Source: Planctomycetota bacterium (lineage in GTDB: Bacteria; Planctomycetota; UBA1135; UBA2386). From it: 64,000 nt of DNA. Under the pieces are notes generated by a model. The model was not told where the DNA came from, searched no databases, and saw nothing but the letters and a program-made list of their open reading frames with translations. Below, piece after piece: positions 59,185 to 64,000 of the stretch. Both the position numbers and the translations under genes were made by a program. The stretch lies in NCBI GenBank assembly GCA_016713175.1, contig JADJPQ010000008.1:310001-374000 (forward strand), in the 5' to 3' direction. The stretch's first letter is position 1. Each line of letters starts with the position of its first letter.

Positions 59185-62055
59185 TCAGCGCAGGAAGCTG
59201 AACTCCTTGGCGAGCACCAGAACGTGCGCGAGGTCCGCCCAGGGCCCCGGATCGGCAGGATCACCAACGTGCTCGCCCCGCCGGTCGGCCAGCAGTTCGC
59301 GGCAGGCCTGCAGTTCGTCTGGTGTCGCGGAGCGGGCCCACGCGGCGGCAACCATCGATGCGATGCGATGGTCGTCGGTGTGTTCCTCGCCCGAGTCGGC
59401 CAGCAGGTGCTCTGCCCACAGGCGGCACATGCCGTGGACGAACGGGTCGTTCATCAGCGTCAGTGCCTGGGCCGGGACGTTGGACACCGAACGGGCGCCG
59501 ACGGTCGCGAACGGCGTCGGCAGATCGAAGGCTTGCAGCATCGGCGGCAGGAAGTTGCGGCGAACGGCCAGGTAGATGCTGCGGCGGCCGAAGCCGTCGA
59601 CGGGCCCGGACTCGCCAGGCTTGCCGCGCATCTCGTGATGCCCGGTCAAAGGCACCGCGATCGACTCCCCGTACAGCCTCGGATCGAGCCGGTCGGCGAT
59701 CACCAGCAGCGCGTCGCGGATGGCTTCGCCCTGCAGCCGCCGGACGTTCTGCCGGTGCAGCAGCAGGTTCTGTGGGTCGACTTCGTTCGCGCTCGCCAGC
59801 CTGGAGGAACTCGCCTGGCGCCAGGTGGCCGAACGGACGATCCGGCGGACCAGTCCCTTGTACGACCAGCCACGGTCGATCAGATCGCGCGCCAGCCGGT
59901 CGAGCAACCGGGGGTGGGTCGGCGGATCGCCGAGCTTGCCGAGGTTGTCGACCGAACGGACGAAGCCGCGACCGAACAGATGGTGCCAGACCCGATTGAC
60001 CAGCACGCGCGATGGCAGCGGGTTGTCGGGTGCCAGCATCGCCTCGGCCAGTTGCAGGCGGCCGCTGCCGGCGCCGAGTGGCATCGGCTGGTCGCCGGCC
60101 AACGCCGCGAGGAAACGGCGCGGGGCCGGCGTCGTGCGGTTCTTGTGGCTGCCGCGGGCGAACACCTGTTCGTCCTGGCCGGTGCCGTCGGTCATTGCAG
60201 GAACGGTCGGCGACGGCGCCGGCAATGCGGCGATTGCGGTGACGATGCGTTGCCTGGTCGTCTCGTCCGGCGACGCCAGCGTCGACGTGTCGTCCGTGGT
60301 CCTGGGCGGCTCCCGGTGCGGCGAATGCACCGCGAACTGCACCGCGGCCCAGGCGTCGGCCGGATAGTCACCACCGCGCGACGGATCGGCCAGATCGGGC
60401 GCGCGCTGGTCGGTGACCTGCGCATAGGCCGAACGGCCGGGCCACATCCCCAGATCGAACGTCAACCAGTACGGCTGTTCGTTGCCGACGCCGTGAAAGC
60501 ACGGGCCGTAGATCGGGTCGCGCGCCAGGTTGAAGCCCTCGACGATCACGGTGGCGCGGGCATTGCGGCCGGCGACGCGGAGGTGCAGCCAGCGGTGTTC
60601 GATCGTGAACGTGCCGGTCTGCACGACGCCGTCGCGACCCTCGCCGGCGATCGCGCTGTTCCACCAGGTTCCCGGCAGGGTCCGCACTTCCGCTGGCCGG
60701 TCGCCGACGTGCAGCCAGGGGCCGTGCCATGGTGCTCCGCCAAACGCGTCGTTGACGGTCCACCAGGCGAACGGATCCCTGGCGTCGGCGATCAGCCGTT
60801 CGCCCTCGCGCAGTTGCAGCCCGCTGTCCGCTGGCCCCGAGTCGTCGAGTTGGCGCTGGGCCGCGCGCACGGCTTCGTACCGCGGGTCGAACGAATCGAG
60901 CGGCGCGATCGGCCGTTGCACATAGCGCGAGCTCTTCAGGAAGCCGTACAGCGCGTAGTAGTCGGTGGCGCGGATGGCGTCGAACTTGTGGTCGTGGCAG
61001 CGCGCGCACGCGACCGTGATGCCGAGCACGCTCTTGCACATCACGTCGATCTGGTTGTCGATCCGATCGGCGGTGTGTTGATCGACGTCGACCGGCGAGT
61101 GGGTCTGTTCGGGAAACCAGAACGCGCCGGTCCCCGGCACGGATTCGTTGGCACCAGTCACCGGATCGCGGCGCGGATTCTGCATCAGGTCGCCGGCGAC
61201 GTGCTCCTTGGCGAACTGGTCGAACGGGACATCGGCGTTCAGCGAACGGATGACCCAGTCGCGATAGCGCCACGCGTTGGGGATCGCATAGTCGAATTCG
61301 TGGCCCATGGTCTCGGCGAAGCGCACGAGATCGAGCCAATGGCGGGCGTGGCGTTCGCCGAAGTGCGGCGAGGCGAGCAGGTCGTCGACGATGCGGTCAT
61401 AGGCGGCATCGCTCGGATCGGCGGCAAATGCGGCGACAGCGCCGGGCGGTGGGGGCAGGCCCACCAGATCGAACCACAATCGGCGTAACAGCGTTGCTGG
61501 ATCGGCGGCGGGGGCCGGGGTCAGGTCTTTGGCTTCCAGTTCGGCCAGAATGAACGCATCCAGCGGGTCCTTGACCCACTGCCCGTTGCGGACCGTCGGC
61601 GGTGTCGGGTCGGCGAGTGGCTGCCAGGCCCAGTGGCGGCGGCGCTCGTCGAAGTCGAATCTGGGTTCATTGGCGGTCGCAGCGGGGATCGGTTCGTCGG
61701 GCCAGAAGGCGCCGCCCAGGATCCAGGCGCGCAGCGTCGCGAGGTCGTCGTCGGCGAGGCGGGCCTTCGGCGGCATCTGCAGGTCGGGGTCGTCCCAGGC
61801 GGTGGCGTGCAGGATGCGGCTGTGGGCGAGGTCGTGTTCGTCGATCGCGGGGCCGCGCGCACCGCCCTTCCGGATCAGGCTGCTGTGGTCGAGGCGCAGG
61901 CTGCTCTTCTGGGTGGTCGGGCCGTGGCACTTGACGCAGTTGGCGTGCAGCAGCGGGCGGACCTTGGTTTCGAAGAACTCGGCCTGGTCCTGGGCGGCGA
62001 GGGTGGCGGTGAGGCCCCCAAGGCTGGCGAGGATGGTGGCGCGGACGACGAGCAT
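59185..62055 (-). CDS. PSCyt1/DUF1549/DUF1553 planctomycete cytochrome-type protein
   Basis: A 956-residue exported protein. The signal is MLVVRATILASLGGLTATLAAQ. A c-type haem domain PSCyt1 (about residues 22-110) follows, with CVKCHG. DUF1549 comes next (about 140-350), with DPLDAFILAELE, ERHARHWLDLVRFAET and a second Cys-x-x-Cys-His in CARCHDHKFD. A middle beta sandwich-like insert (about 400-590) precedes DUF1553 (about 650-940) with SRVLVNRVWHHLFGRGFV, FGRRSIYLAVRR and NVPAQALTLMNDPF. Typically paired with DUF1501, which here is far away. The long open frame to 62535 is rejected because the signal peptide and TACCTT 6 nt before it fix the start at 62055. Confidence 0.92.
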   Translation of the reverse strand: MLVVRATILASLGGLTATLAAQDQAEFFETKVRPLLHANCVKCHGPTTQKSSLRLDHSSLIRKGGARGPAIDEHDLAHSRILHATAWDDPDLQMPPKARLADDDLATLRAWILGGAFWPDEPIPAATANEPRFDFDERRRHWAWQPLADPTPPTVRNGQWVKDPLDAFILAELEAKDLTPAPAADPATLLRRLWFDLVGLPPPPGAVAAFAADPSDAAYDRIVDDLLASPHFGERHARHWLDLVRFAETMGHEFDYAIPNAWRYRDWVIRSLNADVPFDQFAKEHVAGDLMQNPRRDPVTGANESVPGTGAFWFPEQTHSPVDVDQHTADRIDNQIDVMCKSVLGITVACARCHDHKFDAIRATDYYALYGFLKSSRYVQRPIAPLDSFDPRYEAVRAAQRQLDDSGPADSGLQLREGERLIADARDPFAWWTVNDAFGGAPWHGPWLHVGDRPAEVRTLPGTWWNSAIAGEGRDGVVQTGTFTIEHRWLHLRVAGRNARATVIVEGFNLARDPIYGPCFHGVGNEQPYWLTFDLGMWPGRSAYAQVTDQRAPDLADPSRGGDYPADAWAAVQFAVHSPHREPPRTTDDTSTLASPDETTRQRIVTAIAALPAPSPTVPAMTDGTGQDEQVFARGSHKNRTTPAPRRFLAALAGDQPMPLGAGSGRLQLAEAMLAPDNPLPSRVLVNRVWHHLFGRGFVRSVDNLGKLGDPPTHPRLLDRLARDLIDRGWSYKGLVRRIVRSATWRQASSSRLASANEVDPQNLLLHRQNVRRLQGEAIRDALLVIADRLDPRLYGESIAVPLTGHHEMRGKPGESGPVDGFGRRSIYLAVRRNFLPPMLQAFDLPTPFATVGARSVSNVPAQALTLMNDPFVHGMCRLWAEHLLADSGEEHTDDHRIASMVAAAWARSATPDELQACRELLADRRGEHVGDPADPGPWADLAHVLVLAKEFSFLR

Positions 62056-62061
62056 CGCCGG

Positions 62062-62067
62062 AAGGTA
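62062..62067 (-). promoter_or_regulatory. -10 element (TACCTT) for the DUF1549/1553 gene
   Basis: TACCTT on the minus strand, exactly 6 nt before the ATG at 62055; no Shine-Dalgarno sequence. Same hexamer and spacing as at lysA. Confidence 0.5.
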
Positions 62068-62152
62068 GCAGGGCGAACTGTCCGTTGCTCTGCTTGCGGT
62101 CGCCGCCGGGGTCGCATTGCCAGGCCATCGTTGGCTACTTACAACCGAGGGA

Positions 62153-64000
62153 ATGGCGCAGACCATGGCGAGGCTTGCTCCGGCAGCGCTGATGGCGGCG
62201 GTCATCGGGATCCTCGTTGGCTTCGTCTTCTGGCTCGGCCGCGACGAAGCCGTCAAGCCGGCGGAGGGCGGGTCGGCGACCCATGGCTCAGCCCTGCCCC
62301 TGACTGCACCGGAACCAGGCACGATCGCAGACGCGCCTTCACCGCAAGAACCAACCACCAACCGTGCGCCCGCGCTCGTGCCGACCGCCGCCGAGGAGGA
62401 CTCTGTGCAAGTGCTCGTCGTCGACGCCACGGGAACCCCGTTACCCAGAGTTCGCGTCGAGTACGCCGACACGCGACGAAGCCAGGAATCAGCCCGAGCG
62501 CTTGCGCCCGCGGTTCGCCTGCGACTCTCGCGCAACGACCAACTCTGGCGTCAGCACTTCCGCGCAATCGCGATCACCGATCGCGACGGCATCGCCCGCT
62601 GGCCCTGGCGCCGCGACGACGGTTCGACCTGGTACGTGACCGTCGAGCACGACGGCAGCTACGCCGAGACCTGGGTGCGCATGAGCGCGCTGCCGACCGA
62701 GATCCATCGGCTGCAACTGGTGCCCGAACGCGCGTTCCTGGTGCGCGTGCTCGATGATGCGCAACAACCGGTCGCCGACGTCGCCCTGCGGGCTTTGCAC
62801 GCGCACGCGGATGGACGGCAAGAGCCCATGCGCCGCAGGCTCGCGACCACCGACGTGCAGGGATTGGCCAACATCGCGCATGTGCAGACCTGGCAAGCCG
62901 AGGTTCTCGAGCGGGGCACGAGCCGTCCCGTCGTGATCGCGCCACGCCTGCCAGGCATCGACACCGGCCGCGAAGTCGATCTGACGTCATTGCCGAAGGA
63001 ACCGCTCGATCTCGGGCTGCCGCCGTGCGGCGCGATCGAGTTCACGGTTCGCAACGCCTTTGCCGAACCCGTCGTCGGCGAGGAGATCGAACTGATCGAG
63101 GATCACGCCGCAGGCGTGCATGTGCACACTGCGACGACCGACCCGGGGGGCATCGCGCGATTCGGCCACGTGGGACTCGGCCGTTCCTTCCAGCACGCGA
63201 TCGCCCACTCGCCGCCAGAATGGCGTCGCCCCGTCACCGGCCCGAAGTTCGGGGGTGAAGTGGTGCGCGTCGAGATCGCGCCCGACGCTGCGCCGATCCT
63301 GCGCGGCCGACTGCTGCGCGACCAGACGCCGGTCGCTGAGACGCCACTGCACGTCGCGAGCGGCGACGGTTGGATCACGAGGGCTGACGTGCGCACCGAT
63401 GGCGACGGCAGCTTCCGCATCGCGATCCGCAGCGAGTGGCGTGGCCGGGAACTCACCGGACTCACGCTGCGGCCCATGGACGCGGTCGGCACGACCGGAG
63501 AGGCCGCGACCTGGCGGGGTAACCTGCACCTCGGAGTCGGTGCCCACGACCTGGGCGTGCTGGTGCTGCAGCAGGTGCACCGAAGAAGCGCGGTTGCAGC
63601 ATCTGGTTGTTGCCGGGCTGCAGACGATCGAACTGACGCTGCCGCAGGCCGAGGCCGCGCTGTCAACGCAAGGTGGGGGTGCCGGCGTCGTCGCGGTCTT
63701 GAGCGGCGATACGCCCGGCCCGCAATGCTGGCAGGTCGATAGCCCGATGGTCCTGCTGGCGACGACACAGCCACTGGACGTGTTCGTGCGCCTGAACGGC
63801 TGTCGCGATCGCATCATCCGCGGCATCACGCAGAACCAGACGATCGAACTGGCGCCGAGCCTGCCCGTCACGCTGCGCGTGCAGGACAAGGACGGGGTTG
63901 CATGGGATGGCGAATTGCATCTGCAGTCGCTCGACGATCCGTTGTCGGCGCTCGCCCCGACGGTCTACTCCGCGGCGATGGGTGGTAGCCCGCCACCCTA
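62153..64000 (+). CDS. membrane-anchored carboxypeptidase-regulatory-like protein (frameshifted, runs off the window)
   Basis: It starts with a single anchor (MARLAPAALMAAVIGILVGFVFWLG) and a Pro/Thr-rich linker, then repeated small beta domains of the carboxypeptidase-regulatory/Ig-like type, such as VQVLVVDATGTPLPRVRVEY, FLVRVLDDAQQPVADVALRA and FTVRNAFAEPVVGEEIELI. The frame used up to about 63577 is lost there. Coding-like sequence (EEARLQHLVVAGLQTIELTL ... VTLRVQDKDGVAWDG) continues in another frame to the window end, consistent with one extra base near 63578. GAGGGA before the ATG at 62153 supports the start. It is divergent from the DUF1549 gene. Confidence 0.7.

Noticed and set aside
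59086..61488. 800-codon plus-strand ORF opposite the DUF1549/1553 gene
   Set aside because: Antisense shadow of a gene with recognisable haem and DUF motifs.

Overview
The window is a strongly GC-rich bacterial chromosome segment, most likely from a planctomycete. The evidence is a PSCyt1/DUF1549/DUF1553 cytochrome-type protein, a Tat-type DUF1501 protein, an ECF sigma factor next to a Ser/Thr kinase fused to a formylglycine-generating-enzyme-like domain, many secreted beta-propeller, Kelch, TIG and VWA proteins, and tandem Uma2 genes. The species cannot be named from this sequence. No rRNA, tRNA, CRISPR array, prophage or complete insertion sequence was recognised.

Layout. 0-5 kb: the 3' part of a type IA topoisomerase (TopB-like), a large Gly-rich lipoprotein, D-aminoacyl-tRNA deacylase (dtd) and a small heat-shock protein with an AT-rich control region. 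5.5-16.9 kb: an isopropylmalate/isocitrate dehydrogenase family enzyme, two tandem paralogous secreted metzincin proteases, a small Pro-rich ORF, a Gly-rich secreted protein, an orphan HyuB-type hydantoinase overlapping a small lipoprotein, a secreted propeller-like protein and an unrecognised 379-residue protein. 17-21.4 kb: a tightly packed housekeeping run purA-uppS-cdsA-phoH-ybeY (overlaps of 1-4 nt or gaps of a few nt). 21.6-26.4 kb: a FliA/WhiG-type sigma factor, lysA, a tiny lipoprotein, an IscU-like protein, a GAF/sigma-54 activator and a degraded stretch.

26.4-41.5 kb: a secreted protein, a non-coding tandem repeat, glpK, lon, then on the minus strand nth with two duplicated Uma2 nuclease genes, two secreted proteins and a propeller protein; a VWA lipoprotein, a PIN toxin remnant, a DTW/Tsr3-like transferase overlapping a family 9 glycosyltransferase, and a Kdo-kinase-like protein. 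The last two suggest an LPS-type envelope. 41.6-52.9 kb: secreted proteins, DUF1501 (frameshifted), Kelch and HEAT-type proteins, a glycoside-hydrolase-like protein with a PQQ-type propeller, a type IV pilin-like protein and another secreted protein. 52.9-59.0 kb: a minus-strand operon, ECF sigma -> kinase-FGE -> two paralogous ~500-residue proteins of unknown family; this is the best candidate for an undescribed system. 59.2-64 kb: the DUF1549/1553 cytochrome protein and a frameshifted anchored protein running off the window.

Two features recur across the window. Many genes at transcription-unit starts lack a Shine-Dalgarno sequence and instead have a TAnnnT hexamer ending 6-9 nt before the start codon, which suggests widespread leaderless transcription. 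Genes inside units usually overlap by ATGA, GTGA or TGATG. Many extracytoplasmic proteins share a similar plan: signal peptide or lipobox, propeller/TIG/Kelch body and a small C-terminal beta domain.
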